NCBI RefSeq assembly: GCF_035917275.1
Contig: NZ_CP108508.1
Span: 2,914,001-2,978,000 of the forward strand
Direction of reading: 5' to 3'
Origin: Streptomyces sp. NBC_01237
Lineage (GTDB): Bacteria; Actinomycetota; Actinomycetes; Streptomycetales; Streptomycetaceae
DNA length: 64,000 nucleotides
Part shown: positions 32,112-41,984 of the stretch, in pieces
Layout of the letters: every line of letters starts with the position of its first letter
How positions within the stretch are numbered: position 1 is the first letter of the stretch
Program-made: the position numbers and the translations under genes
Notes under the pieces: generated by a model
Seen by the model: only the letters and a program-made list of their open reading frames with translations
What the model was told of the DNA's origin: nothing
Databases searched by the model: none

Positions 32112-32972
32112 ATGAGCAACGCACTCGCCGTCGCCACGGTCACCCAGGCGCTCGCCCTGCTGATCGAGAGCAACCTGGGCCCCGAGATGGATATCGCGGT
32201 CAAGGTGGAGACCCGTAAGCCGCCGTCGGAGCCGCCGAGCGAGCCGACCATCACGGTGTTCCTGTACCAGGTGACTCCGAACGCCGCGATGCGCAACAAC
32301 GACCTGCCGACGCGCGCCGCCGACGGCACCCTGCGCAACCGTGCCGCCGCGCCGCTGGATCTGCACTACGTGATCAGCGCGTACGGCGAGGAGGCGGAAC
32401 TCGTCGGGCAGCGGCTGCTGGGCTGTGTGATCCGCACCCTGCACGAGATCCCCGTACTGCCGCAGGAGTTGATCGAACTGGCCGCCGAGCGGCCCTACCT
32501 GGCGGGGAGCGACCTGGCCGACTCGATCCAGCGGGTGCGCTTCACTCCGACGGTCATGGACGTCGACGAGACGTCCAAGCTCTGGGGAATGCTGCACCAG
32601 ACCCCGTACGCGCTGTCGGTCGCCTACCAGGCGTCCCTGGTGGTGATCGAGGGCCGCGAGAAGCCGGTTCCCGCCAAGCCGGTGAAGGAGCGGACGGTAC
32701 GGGTGCTGCCGTTCGGGGCACCCGGGGCGCCGGTGCCGCCCACGGCGGATACGCAGACCTCCGCCCCGGACACGGAGCCTGCTGCTCCGCGGGCGGCGGA
32801 GCGAGCGGCAGGGGCGGCGGCCACCGTCAAGAGGGCGACGGCGAAGAAGACCACGCCCGCCGCCGCGAAGACCGCCGCCAAGGCCACGAAGACCCCTGCG
32901 CGGCGGACGGCCCCGCCCCGCCCCCGCAAGGCCACCGAGAGCGATACGCCCGCGCCGGACGACAAGGGCTGA
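32112..32972 (+). CDS. DUF4255 (Pvc16_N) sheath/tube terminator protein
   Basis: 286 residues. The N-terminal DUF4255 domain (1-190) has VATVTQALALLIESN, EPTITVFLYQVTPNAAMRN, PLDLHYVISAYGEEAE, RLLGCVIRTLHEIPVLP and SLVVIEGRE. It corresponds to Afp16/Pvc16, which caps the tube and fixes length. The C-terminal tail (200-286) is Lys/Ala/Thr-rich with repeats like KTAAKATKTPARR, basic and disordered; such a tail could bind nucleic acid or envelope polymer, though this is speculation. Confidence 0.93.
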   Translation: MSNALAVATVTQALALLIESNLGPEMDIAVKVETRKPPSEPPSEPTITVFLYQVTPNAAMRNNDLPTRAADGTLRNRAAAPLDLHYVISAYGEEAELVGQRLLGCVIRTLHEIPVLPQELIELAAERPYLAGSDLADSIQRVRFTPTVMDVDETSKLWGMLHQTPYALSVAYQASLVVIEGREKPVPAKPVKERTVRVLPFGAPGAPVPPTADTQTSAPDTEPAAPRAAERAAGAAATVKRATAKKTTPAAAKTAAKATKTPARRTAPPRPRKATESDTPAPDDKG

Positions 32973-33002
32973 GCCGACGTGCGGAACACGGGGGGTGAGG
33001 AC

Positions 33003-35225
33003 ATGGGTACGTACGAAGGAAGCGGTCGGGACGAGGGCGAACGCGAGGACGAGGGCGAACGCGCGAGCGGAGGCACGGGCCGGGTACGGGACGCGGCAGC
33101 ACAGGGAAGGGCGCTCTCGGCGGCCGTCCACGCCGTCCTCGCCCGGCTGGACGCCCACGCACAACGGGCCGGAGGAGCCGGACGCGACGGACGCGACAGG
33201 GCCGGACGCCGCCCGGAAACGGATGCGGAATCGGGCCCGGAAGCGGTCGCGGAAGCGGGCTCGGGTCCTGGTCCGGGTTCGAAGGCGGGCCCGGACACGG
33301 ACACGGACACGGACTTGGGTACAGGGGATTCCCCCCGGCCCGCAGGAAGCGCCGTGGACACGGGTGCCCCGCCGCGGGGCAGTGGCCGAGCCGGCACCGC
33401 CCTCGCCTCCTCCACCGCGCCCGTGTCCCCCGCCGCCCTGGACGCCCTCGTCGCCTGCTTCGGCCTGAGTGCCTTCGAGCGCGATGTCGTCCTGCTGACC
33501 GCGGCCGCCGAACTGGAACCCACCACGGCCGCCCGCTGCGCCGCTGCCTGCGGTGATCCGGAACGCGCTTACCCCACCTTCTCGCTCGCCCTCGCCGCGC
33601 TCGGCGACCCGCACTGGAGCGCCCTCACCCCGGTCGCGCCGTTGCGCCGCTGGCGGATCGTCGAGCTGGACGACGAGTCCCGGCTGACCACGTCCCGGCT
33701 GCGGCTCGACGAGCGGATCCTGCACTTCCTCGCCGGTTCGCCCTACCTGGACGCCCGGTTGCACGGGCTGCTGCGCCGGGCCACCGTGCCGGACGTACTG
33801 CCCGCCTCGTACGACCTGGCGGCGAACCGGGTCGCGGCGGGCTGGGCGGGGGCGGGGCGCGGGGCGCCGCTCCGGGTCGAGCTGGTCGGCGGCGATCTGC
33901 GGACGAGAGCGGACATCGCGGCGGCCGCGGCGCGCCGCTCGGGGCTCGGCCTCTACGAGATGTCGGCCGCCGATGTTCCGGCCGCCCCGGCCGCCCGCGA
34001 CCTGCTGGCACGCCTGTGGCAGCGTGAGGCGATCCTGCTGCCCGCGGCCCTGCTGGTGGAGATCGGCGACCTGGACCGCGAACAGGCCGCCGCCACCGAC
34101 GCGTTCGTGGAGAGCGCCGCCGTACCGCTGGTCGTGTCGAGTCCCGACCCCCGGCAGACGGCGCGCCCCCGCGGTGAGCGCGTCACCGTTCCGCCGTTGG
34201 ACGCCGACGAGCAGCTCGGGGTGTGGACCGACGCGTTCGCCGGGGTACCGGAGGTGTCGCAGGGCGATCTGCGCGATCTCGTGGCCCAGTTCGCGCTGCC
34301 GCCGCACCTGGTCCGCTCGGCGGGTGCCGCGGTGGCCCGGGATCTGCCGGGCGAGGACGTACTGGACGCCACCGGGCTGGCCTGGCAGGCGGGGCTCACC
34401 GAGGCCCGGATGGGCATGGACGAGCTGGGCCGGCGGATCGAGCCGCAGGCCGGCTGGGGCGATCTGGTCCTGGCCGAGCGGCAGTCGAAGGTACTGCGGG
34501 AGATCGTCGCGCATGTGCGGCAGCGGCCGACGGTGTACCAGGAATGGGGCTTCGCCGAGACGCTGCGCCGGGGTCTCGGCGTCACCGCGCTGTTCGCGGG
34601 CGGCTCCGGTACGGGCAAGACGCTGGCCGCCGAGGTGATGGCGCGGGAGCTGGGTCTGGATCTGTTCATCATCGATCTGTCGCAGGTGGTCAGCAAGTAC
34701 ATCGGCGAGACCGAGAAGAACCTCCGCAAGGTGTTCGACGCCGCCGAGCAGGGCGGGGCGCTGCTGCTGTTCGACGAGGCCGACGCACTGTTCGGCAAGC
34801 GCAGCGAGGTCAAGGACAGCCACGACCGGTACGCCAACCTCGAAGTCAGCTATCTGCTGATGCGGATGGAGGCGTACCGGGGGCTCGCGATCCTCACGAC
34901 GAACATGAAGCAGGCGCTGGACACGGCCTTCATGCGCCGCATCCGCTTCGTCGTCGACTTCCCGTTCCCGGGCGAGAGCGAGCGGGCCGAGATCTGGCGC
35001 CGGGTGCTGCCCGCGCGGGCCCCGATGAAGGGCGTCGAACCGGAACTGCTGGCCCGGCTGACCGTGGCGGGCGGCTCCATCCGCAACATCGCGCTGTCGG
35101 GCGCGTTCCTCGCGGCGGAGGAGGGCGACCGCCTCCAGATGCGCCACATGCTGGAGGCCGCCCGTACCGAGTACCTCAAGCTCGACCGTTCCCTGACGCC
35201 CACGGAGGTGCACGGATGGGTCTGA
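33003..35225 (+). CDS. eCIS AAA+ ATPase (Afp15-like)
   Basis: 740 residues. Start ATG at 33003 with GGGGGGTGAGG before it; a GTG at 32979 is an alternative. The first 130 residues are low-complexity, with a Gly/Pro/Asp run including a GACACG-encoded Asp-Thr repeat. The middle is the helical N-domain of CDC48-like eCIS ATPases, and the AAA+ domain has Walker A GGSGTGKT (Lys539), Walker B LLLFDEADALF (about 588), sensor 1 LTTNMK, and an Arg finger in FMRRIRF. Afp15/Pvc15 is thought to act as a chaperone or remodeller during assembly and loading. It overlaps the next gene by 10 bases. Confidence 0.94.
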   Translation: MGTYEGSGRDEGEREDEGERASGGTGRVRDAAAQGRALSAAVHAVLARLDAHAQRAGGAGRDGRDRAGRRPETDAESGPEAVAEAGSGPGPGSKAGPDTDTDTDLGTGDSPRPAGSAVDTGAPPRGSGRAGTALASSTAPVSPAALDALVACFGLSAFERDVVLLTAAAELEPTTAARCAAACGDPERAYPTFSLALAALGDPHWSALTPVAPLRRWRIVELDDESRLTTSRLRLDERILHFLAGSPYLDARLHGLLRRATVPDVLPASYDLAANRVAAGWAGAGRGAPLRVELVGGDLRTRADIAAAAARRSGLGLYEMSAADVPAAPAARDLLARLWQREAILLPAALLVEIGDLDREQAAATDAFVESAAVPLVVSSPDPRQTARPRGERVTVPPLDADEQLGVWTDAFAGVPEVSQGDLRDLVAQFALPPHLVRSAGAAVARDLPGEDVLDATGLAWQAGLTEARMGMDELGRRIEPQAGWGDLVLAERQSKVLREIVAHVRQRPTVYQEWGFAETLRRGLGVTALFAGGSGTGKTLAAEVMARELGLDLFIIDLSQVVSKYIGETEKNLRKVFDAAEQGGALLLFDEADALFGKRSEVKDSHDRYANLEVSYLLMRMEAYRGLAILTTNMKQALDTAFMRRIRFVVDFPFPGESERAEIWRRVLPARAPMKGVEPELLARLTVAGGSIRNIALSGAFLAAEEGDRLQMRHMLEAARTEYLKLDRSLTPTEVHGWV

Positions 35226-35503
35226 ACGAGCAGCAGCGCACGGTACGGGTCGACATCGGCGAGCTGGTCCTCGACGGGTTCGGCCGGGTGGACCCGGAGC
35301 GTGTGTCGGAGGCGTTCCAGGCGGAGCTGGGCCGGCTCGTACGGGAACGGGGCGTGCCGCTGGCCGCGGACGGCGGGCAGGCGCTGGAGGCCCTGGCGGG
35401 ACTGCCCCCGCTGCCCGCGACGGTCTCCGCGCGGCGCCTGGGCCAGGAGCTGGCCCGTGCGGTGCACACGGGTCTTTCGGGCGGGGGTGAAGCGACGAAA
35501 TGA
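35216..35503 (+). CDS. Small eCIS protein of unknown function
   Basis: 95 residues, acidic. The pattern VRVDIGELVLDGFGRVDPER followed by AFQAELGRLVRERG and a C-terminal LGQELARAVHTGLSGG is common to a short gene between ATPase and DUF4157 genes in eCIS loci. It starts inside the ATPase gene and overlaps the next start by four bases. It may be an adaptor for the large downstream protein. Confidence 0.8.
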   Translation: MGLNEQQRTVRVDIGELVLDGFGRVDPERVSEAFQAELGRLVRERGVPLAADGGQALEALAGLPPLPATVSARRLGQELARAVHTGLSGGGEATK

Positions 35504-38500
35504 GTACGTCCCACTCGCAGGAGAGCCGCGCGGACCAGTCCGCCAAGCGCCGCAAGCGCAAGGAGCGAGCCGCCTCCCGCGCCCCCGAGCCGAAGAACAT
35601 CGTGAGCGGTGCGGGGCAGCCGCTCGACCTGAGCGTACGGCGGGAGCTGGAGGAGCGGCTCGGTCACGACTTCGGCCGGGTGCGGCTGCACACCGATCCG
35701 GACGCGGGCGCGCTCACCGAGATGCTGGGCGCGGACGCGGTCGCGGTCGGCCAGGACATCTTCTTCCGCGAGGGGACGTACCGCCCCGGCACGGCCGACG
35801 GACAGCGGCTGCTCGCCCACGAGTTGCTGCACACGGTGCAGAACCCGCACGGTCTCGGTGCGCTGCGCGCCGGGCGTGACCTGGGCGCGGTGAGCCTGCC
35901 GCAGCAGGCGATGGAGCGCGAGGCGGAGGCGGCGGCGCAGGAGTCGGTACGGGACGGGGAGCCCGGGACCCGGGTCGGGGAGGGGCAGGCGACGCCGGGC
36001 TGGCTGCGGTACGCGACGGTGGACGCGGACCGGAACCGGATGGAGCAGATCGACCCGGCGACGCTCGTGGAGCGGCTCGCGAACTCCGTCGTACGTTCGC
36101 TGCGCGGCGACCCGGAGGACCGGTCCAAGCGCACCCGCAGGCAACTTTCCCTGCTGCCCGACGAGTTGCAGGACAACGTCCTGGAGCGGCTGGAGACCAG
36201 GCTGCTCAGTTCGGAGCACGAGCGGCTGCTGGACCTCGTCGACGAGGTCGAGGCGTACGACGACCTGGAGCGGGACTCGCTCGACGCCCCCACCGCCGAG
36301 AACGATCCGGCGCAGGCTCTCTGGTACGAGCGCGACAGCGACCGGCGGGCGGCCGAGGAGGAGCGCGCGGAGGCGGAGGAGCCCACGGCCGCACCAGGTC
36401 CGGAAAAGGAGCGGGACGAGGCGGAGGGAGCCCCGGGCAGTACGCCGGAGAACACCCGCGGTCCGAAGGACGAGGAGCGGGACGAGGGGCAGAACGCCGG
36501 CTCGGGCGCCGGTTCGGGAAGCGGTGTCGGTACGGCGCCGGAGGGCGGGCAGCCGGATGCGGCGCCGGCACCGGCCGCGGCGCCGCAGCCGTCGGCCTCG
36601 TCGTCGGCCTCGTCCGCTGCCGCGTCCTCGGGCGGCGGGAAGCAGTCCTCGGCCCCGGCGGCGGGCGGCCGGGAGGGCGAGGAAGGGCAAGGGGACCGGG
36701 AGGGACAGGACCAGCAGGGCGCTCCGGCCGCGAGCGAGGAGGAGTCGGCGGCGAGGAACCGGCCGGGCGCGACCGAAGCGCTCGTGGCGGGTCAGCAGCT
36801 GAAGCCGGAGGACAAGCGGGGCTCGGACAAGCCCACGGGTTCGTCGGCCACGTCCGGCAAGGACGCCCAGTTGCCCGGTGCGTTCAGCAGGCTGGAGGGC
36901 GTACGGAACCAGGATCTCGATGGCCCCGAGGAGCGGGCGGACGAGGACCCGTTCGCCTCGGGCAGCGGGTCGGAGGTCGAGGTCGGCGGCGGGGAGGAGA
37001 GCGCCTGGGACGTCAAGCTCCAGCCGGAGGACTTCCTTCCGGCGCAGGACCTCGATGTGTCCGGCGTACCGACCGCGGACAAGCTGGACCCGTCCTCGTC
37101 CGGCACGGCGTCCGCTCCGTCGTTCCCCGCTCCCCCGGTGACGAAGGCCGACCAGGTGCAGGCCGAGCGGGACGCGGAGGATGCCGAGGACGCGGCGGCG
37201 GAGACGGAGTCCGAGGAGGGCAGCGCCGGTTCACCCGACGGTACGGAGCCGTCGGCCGAGGCGGACGGGGCCGGGCCGGCCGGGGCGCAGCCCGGCGGGC
37301 TCGCTCTGGAGCAGGCGGCCGAGGCGCGGCCGGTGACGACGTCGAAGGACCCGAAGAGCGGGGACGACCCGAAGGCCGGGCCCGTGGCGGCGCAGACGGC
37401 GGTGCAGGAGGCGCCGGGCACGTCCGAGGCGGGCAGCGACGCCAAGGAAGCGGCGGCAAAGGAGGAGAAGGGCACTCCGGCAGGCGGCGAGACGCAAGCG
37501 GGCGCCCAGGAGAAGGCTTCCCCGCAGGCGGTGGCGGGCAACGCGGCGGCGCCGGAGCCCGCGGCCAAGGAGGAGCAGAAGAAGACGGACGCGGCTCCGG
37601 CGGGCCGCAGCGAACCGGCGGCGGACGCGCAGTCCCCCTCGCCCGCGCGGGACACCCATGTCTCCGGCGGGTCCAACGTGGATACGTCGGGGGGTGCGCC
37701 GAGCGAGTCGGCGGACGGGCCCTCGTCGAAGAGCGAGCCCGTACCCCGTACGGAGAGCGCGGCACCGAAGACGCCCGCCGCCCCGGAACCCACGAAGCCC
37801 GCCGACGCCCCGGCCTCGGCGAAGGCCGCACCGGCGCCCAGGGCCGCGGCGTCCAAGCCCGCACCGGCGGCCAAGGGGTCGCCCGGCGGTGGCGGCGGTG
37901 GCGGTGGCGGTGGCGCCAAGGCTGCCGCACCGGGGAAGGGCAAGGGCAAGAAGGACTCGGGGGCCGCACCAAATCTTTCCGGGGTGGCACCGGAAGCGGG
38001 CCTCACCACCGCCTCGAAGCTCAAGCCCCACAAGGCACTTCAGGCGATGAGCGGCGTGAGCGGCTCCGTGGACCGCACGGTCGGCGACGAGCACAAGTCC
38101 CTCGCGGCAGCGCCGCCCTCGATGCAGCGTCCGGCCGGTGCGCCGCAGACGCTCCAGGGCAAGCCGAAGGCCGACGCAGCGGCCCAGTACTCCCAGGATC
38201 CGGCGGCGAAGTCCGAGGCCCCGAAGGACGAGAAGGCCGAGGTCAAGGGCGCCAAGGAGCCCGAGGGCCAGATCGAGGCGGAGAAGGCGGAGGAGCCGGG
38301 CGGCTGGGACACGTTCAAGATGGCCCTGGGCTTCATCGGCGGCAAGATCGTGAACGGGATCGCGAGCGCCTTCGGCGCCGACGAACCCGTGGTGGACCCG
38401 CAGGAACTGGCCGCCAAGTTCGCCGGGCTGCCGACCAAGGACGAGGCGCTGAAGAAGGCCCAGGCGGGCAACGCGCCGGGCGTGGAGATGCAGGGAGCCG

Positions 38501-41500
38501 CCGAGCAGACGGCGGGCGAGCAGGGCACGGCCGTCGACACCAAGGGCCAGGAGACGGTCGCGACCGGCAAGGACGACGCCGGGCGCCCGATGGGCGAGAA
38601 CCAGGTCTACCCCAACGCTCCCAAGGAGCAGATGACCGCGAAGGTCCCCGGCGGCCAGGGCGGCAACGGGGCAGCGCCGGACGGTGGCGCGGGGACCGGA
38701 GCCGTACCCCCGGAGGCCGCATCCGAGGTGGCGGAGCACGAGCGGGGGCCGGAGTTGCAGGCCGCGTTCAGCGACGGCCAGAAGGGGATGTCCGAGGGGC
38801 GGCAGACCAAGGACAAGGACTTCCGCGACTCCCAGCAGAAGCACAGGGCCAAGGTCGATGCGGAGGTCGCGACCAACACCAAGAGCCAGGCGGGCGAGCG
38901 TGAGAAGGCGCTTGCCGATGTCGACGCCGAGCGTGCCGACTGGCGCACGGAGCAGGACGCGGAGCTCAAGACCCTCGGCACGAAGAAGACCGAGCGGCAC
39001 GAGAAGGTCCGCACGGATGTCAAGGACAAGGAGAAGAAGACCGACGAGGACGTCGTCAAGGAGAAGGACGACGGCGACAAGAAGATCCGGGACGAGAACA
39101 CCAAGGCCGAGAAGGACGCGGAGAAGGCGCGCGACGACAGCGTCGAGCAGTCGGGCAACTGGGTCAGCAGGGCCTTCGACTGGATCAAGAAGAAGGTCAT
39201 CGAGATCAAGGAGACGATCGCCCGCGTCATCAGGACGGCGCGCACGGCGGTCATCGGCTTCATCAAGAACTTCAAGGAGACGGTCGAGCGCTGGATCACC
39301 GAGGCGCGCAAGTTCGTCGTCGAGGCGATCAAGAATCTGATCAACGATCTGATCGAATTCGCGAAGGCCATGGTGCGGGCCGTCATCGAACTGGCCCGCA
39401 GTATCCGGAGGTTCATCGCGGGTCTGATCGAGGCCGCGATCGCCCTGGTCAACAAGCTCGCGACGATGCTGAAGCAGATCATCACGGATCTGCTGGACGC
39501 CATTGGCAAGCTCCTGAGCAGCATCCTGGACCTGCTCAAGAAGATGCTGCAGGACGTGATCAAGGCAGTCGTGGATGCGGTCAAGTCGGTGCTGGACTTT
39601 GCCGCCAAACTGCTGAGCGCACTCGGCGACTTCATGCTCATCGCGGTCGACTTCCTCAGCGATCCGGGCGGCTGGCTCGGCGGTGCCAAGAACTCTGCGG
39701 TGGACGGAGCGAAGAACCACCTGTTCCGGGAGGTCCAGGCGGCCGTCAAGCAGTGGTTCCAGTCGAAGATCGAAGAGATCATCGGCATCCCGAAGGCCAT
39801 CATCGAGAAGCTGATCAAGGGTGGGTTCACCCTGGAGAAGATCATCAAGGAGACGTGGGCCGCCATCGTCCCCCAACTCCCCTTCATCATCGGCGAGATC
39901 GTGATCACCAAGGTCGTCGCCAAGCTGATCCCGGGCGCGGGGTGGGCGATGGCCGTGATCGACGCCATCCGGGTGGCGATCGGCGCACTCGGCGAGATCC
40001 TGCGCGCCATCGGCGCGGTCATCAGCTGGCTCAAGGCCGTCCGCCAGGGCGGTGCGGGCATCCTCTTCGCGAAGGCGGTCGCGGCGGGCATCGTGGCGCT
40101 GCTCGAACTTGCCTACGAGGCCCTGCTGAGCGGCATCGGCAAGTACGTTGCGAAGGTGGGCAGGCGCCTCAAGGGCGTCGCCGCCAAGCTCGGCAAGGAC
40201 AAGGGCGGCGACAAGGGGCCGGGTGCCGCGGGCTCGGACGACAAGGGAGGTCCGGGCAGCAACAAGCAGGACGCCAACAAGCCCGCTGCCACCCCGTCCA
40301 CCCGCCCGACGACCCCGTCGCCGCGCCCCTCGACTCCGACGACACGCCCGACCACCCCCGGGCGCCCCACCCCCAAGCCCGCCACGACACCGACCTCTCC
40401 CAAGAAGCCGACAGCGCCCGGCTCGGGCAAGGATTCCGGTCCGGGGGCGGCCAAGGCCCCGGGCGACGGCAAGAAGCCCACGGACAGCGACAGCAGCGGC
40501 CGGCCGACGGGCAAGGACGACAACAAGCCGGACACCCGGCCGACCCCGGCTCCACAGCCGAAGCCGACCCCGACCCCGACCCCGACCCCCCAACCGAAGC
40601 CGAAGCACGACCCGGGCGCGGCGCCCAAGCCGAAGGAGGACACTCCGGGCCGGCCGAAGGGCGACAAGGACTCAACCCGGCCGAGGCCCGACGACAAGGG
40701 CCCGATCAACCCCAAGGACACGGATTCGACCAGGCCGAAGGGCGACAAGGACGCCCCCGGGAAGCCCACCAAGCCAAAGGAAGGTGACGGCAGAGGGCCC
40801 AAGCCCGACAAGGGCGGCAGTAAGCCCGGCCCGCGAAAGCCCGAAGCTGATAAGGATCAGCAAAAGAAGGACGAGGACTCGACGGATTCCAAGGAAGCGC
40901 GGCTGCGTAAGATCATTGCCCGCATCCGGCCTCGGATCGAGTCGAAACTCGACGAGGGAATCCGGCCGGCGGACCACGTCGCGCTTCTCGAAGACCTCCG
41001 ACGCTGGTATCGACTGACCCGCCTGTTCAAGCAAGGCGGAGATAAATTCAGCGTCCGGGCAGTCCTCAACCCGGAAGGGGAGGCGGCCGATGGAGTCAGC
41101 GACACTCGCGGGGGTTCGGGACGGACGGACAGGAACCGGCGGCTGGTGCTCCCGGTTCCCGACGAACGCACAAACTTCAAGGACGGCGACGCCCCGAAGA
41201 GCTTCACGCATGATTTCATCAACAAGGAATGGTCCGTGGGTGGCGAGTTCCCTCCCAAGGATGCCGCCCGCCTGAACATCATCGGGTTCAAACACATCTA
41301 CACCAAAGACTCGAGCGGAAACGATCTCACTGAACCCCCGGGAGATTTCCAATGGGATGCCATGCATCTGCTGCCCAGGGAGCTTGGCGGACCGGCGTTC
41401 GGATCCAATTTCGTACCGGCGCCCAACTACATGAACAGAGGGTTCTACGTAGACTTCGAGAAGAAAGCGGCGGCAACCTTCGGGCAGAAGGCAAAGAAGG

Positions 41501-41958
41501 GCGACAAGCCTGGCTATTATTCGATCACTCTGTCGACATATCCAGGACCGCCTGAGGGATTCCCGAATACGCTGCAAGCCAAGTGGGCCACGTACAAACA
41601 CAAGGGATCCGGTTCCGGAAAGGAGCGTCCCGAATGGGAGCCGGAAGACGAGCAGGTATCCAGGACACTGAAATTCGATCGGCCGCCCACAGGTAAGCGT
41701 CCGATATTCAACATCAATACTGAAACCAACATCATCAACGTAAGGGGTGCGATCGGTGGCAACGTAAGGGCGATGACCAAGAATGACGACCGCGTCGCCC
41801 TTGCGATACTCCAGCTGAGGACGTTCGATGACCTGGAGGACATGGTAAAGAAATTGACGGACTACCGCATGCCGGGCACGAACAAGAAGCTGCCCCAGCT
41901 GAACATGTTCCTGGGTCGCATCAGGAACAACTACAACCGCATTTTTACGATCAGCTAG
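35500..41958 (+). CDS. Giant DUF4157 eCIS effector with C-terminal nuclease-like toxin domain
   Basis: 2152 residues, probably a loaded effector. DUF4157 (about 45-115) has the zinc-protease-like motif His107-Glu-Leu-Leu-His111. A long Ala/Glu/Pro/Lys-rich disordered part follows, with a nine-Gly run near residue 800. Charged coiled-coil segments lie at about 1085-1215. A hydrophobic, amphipathic helical block at about 1220-1565 (AVIGFIKNFKE, LIEFAKAMVRAVIELARSI, LLDAIGKLLSSILDLLK) could penetrate membranes or serve as a tape measure. A Pro/Lys/Thr linker covers 1587-1800. The tip (about 1820-2152) contains WDAMHLLPRELGG with His1956, then SNFVPAPNYMNRG, a layout like DNA/RNA non-specific or HNH-type nuclease toxins. 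The tip has clearly lower GC, implying domain exchange. Nuclease activity is inferred. Confidence 0.9.
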   Translation: MSTSHSQESRADQSAKRRKRKERAASRAPEPKNIVSGAGQPLDLSVRRELEERLGHDFGRVRLHTDPDAGALTEMLGADAVAVGQDIFFREGTYRPGTADGQRLLAHELLHTVQNPHGLGALRAGRDLGAVSLPQQAMEREAEAAAQESVRDGEPGTRVGEGQATPGWLRYATVDADRNRMEQIDPATLVERLANSVVRSLRGDPEDRSKRTRRQLSLLPDELQDNVLERLETRLLSSEHERLLDLVDEVEAYDDLERDSLDAPTAENDPAQALWYERDSDRRAAEEERAEAEEPTAAPGPEKERDEAEGAPGSTPENTRGPKDEERDEGQNAGSGAGSGSGVGTAPEGGQPDAAPAPAAAPQPSASSSASSAAASSGGGKQSSAPAAGGREGEEGQGDREGQDQQGAPAASEEESAARNRPGATEALVAGQQLKPEDKRGSDKPTGSSATSGKDAQLPGAFSRLEGVRNQDLDGPEERADEDPFASGSGSEVEVGGGEESAWDVKLQPEDFLPAQDLDVSGVPTADKLDPSSSGTASAPSFPAPPVTKADQVQAERDAEDAEDAAAETESEEGSAGSPDGTEPSAEADGAGPAGAQPGGLALEQAAEARPVTTSKDPKSGDDPKAGPVAAQTAVQEAPGTSEAGSDAKEAAAKEEKGTPAGGETQAGAQEKASPQAVAGNAAAPEPAAKEEQKKTDAAPAGRSEPAADAQSPSPARDTHVSGGSNVDTSGGAPSESADGPSSKSEPVPRTESAAPKTPAAPEPTKPADAPASAKAAPAPRAAASKPAPAAKGSPGGGGGGGGGGAKAAAPGKGKGKKDSGAAPNLSGVAPEAGLTTASKLKPHKALQAMSGVSGSVDRTVGDEHKSLAAAPPSMQRPAGAPQTLQGKPKADAAAQYSQDPAAKSEAPKDEKAEVKGAKEPEGQIEAEKAEEPGGWDTFKMALGFIGGKIVNGIASAFGADEPVVDPQELAAKFAGLPTKDEALKKAQAGNAPGVEMQGAAEQTAGEQGTAVDTKGQETVATGKDDAGRPMGENQVYPNAPKEQMTAKVPGGQGGNGAAPDGGAGTGAVPPEAASEVAEHERGPELQAAFSDGQKGMSEGRQTKDKDFRDSQQKHRAKVDAEVATNTKSQAGEREKALADVDAERADWRTEQDAELKTLGTKKTERHEKVRTDVKDKEKKTDEDVVKEKDDGDKKIRDENTKAEKDAEKARDDSVEQSGNWVSRAFDWIKKKVIEIKETIARVIRTARTAVIGFIKNFKETVERWITEARKFVVEAIKNLINDLIEFAKAMVRAVIELARSIRRFIAGLIEAAIALVNKLATMLKQIITDLLDAIGKLLSSILDLLKKMLQDVIKAVVDAVKSVLDFAAKLLSALGDFMLIAVDFLSDPGGWLGGAKNSAVDGAKNHLFREVQAAVKQWFQSKIEEIIGIPKAIIEKLIKGGFTLEKIIKETWAAIVPQLPFIIGEIVITKVVAKLIPGAGWAMAVIDAIRVAIGALGEILRAIGAVISWLKAVRQGGAGILFAKAVAAGIVALLELAYEALLSGIGKYVAKVGRRLKGVAAKLGKDKGGDKGPGAAGSDDKGGPGSNKQDANKPAATPSTRPTTPSPRPSTPTTRPTTPGRPTPKPATTPTSPKKPTAPGSGKDSGPGAAKAPGDGKKPTDSDSSGRPTGKDDNKPDTRPTPAPQPKPTPTPTPTPQPKPKHDPGAAPKPKEDTPGRPKGDKDSTRPRPDDKGPINPKDTDSTRPKGDKDAPGKPTKPKEGDGRGPKPDKGGSKPGPRKPEADKDQQKKDEDSTDSKEARLRKIIARIRPRIESKLDEGIRPADHVALLEDLRRWYRLTRLFKQGGDKFSVRAVLNPEGEAADGVSDTRGGSGRTDRNRRLVLPVPDERTNFKDGDAPKSFTHDFINKEWSVGGEFPPKDAARLNIIGFKHIYTKDSSGNDLTEPPGDFQWDAMHLLPRELGGPAFGSNFVPAPNYMNRGFYVDFEKKAAATFGQKAKKGDKPGYYSITLSTYPGPPEGFPNTLQAKWATYKHKGSGSGKERPEWEPEDEQVSRTLKFDRPPTGKRPIFNINTETNIINVRGAIGGNVRAMTKNDDRVALAILQLRTFDDLEDMVKKLTDYRMPGTNKKLPQLNMFLGRIRNNYNRIFTIS

Positions 41959-41984
41959 AGTCGACAATCAGAGGCTGGAAAGTC

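Noticed and set aside
31983..35600. A 1205-codon antisense frame under the ATPase region
   Set aside because: High-GC genomes give long antisense frames; it resembles no family and lies across four well-supported genes.
37231..40608. A 1125-codon antisense frame under the giant effector
   Set aside because: Composition is Arg/Gly/Leu-rich shadow of the charged repeats on the plus strand.
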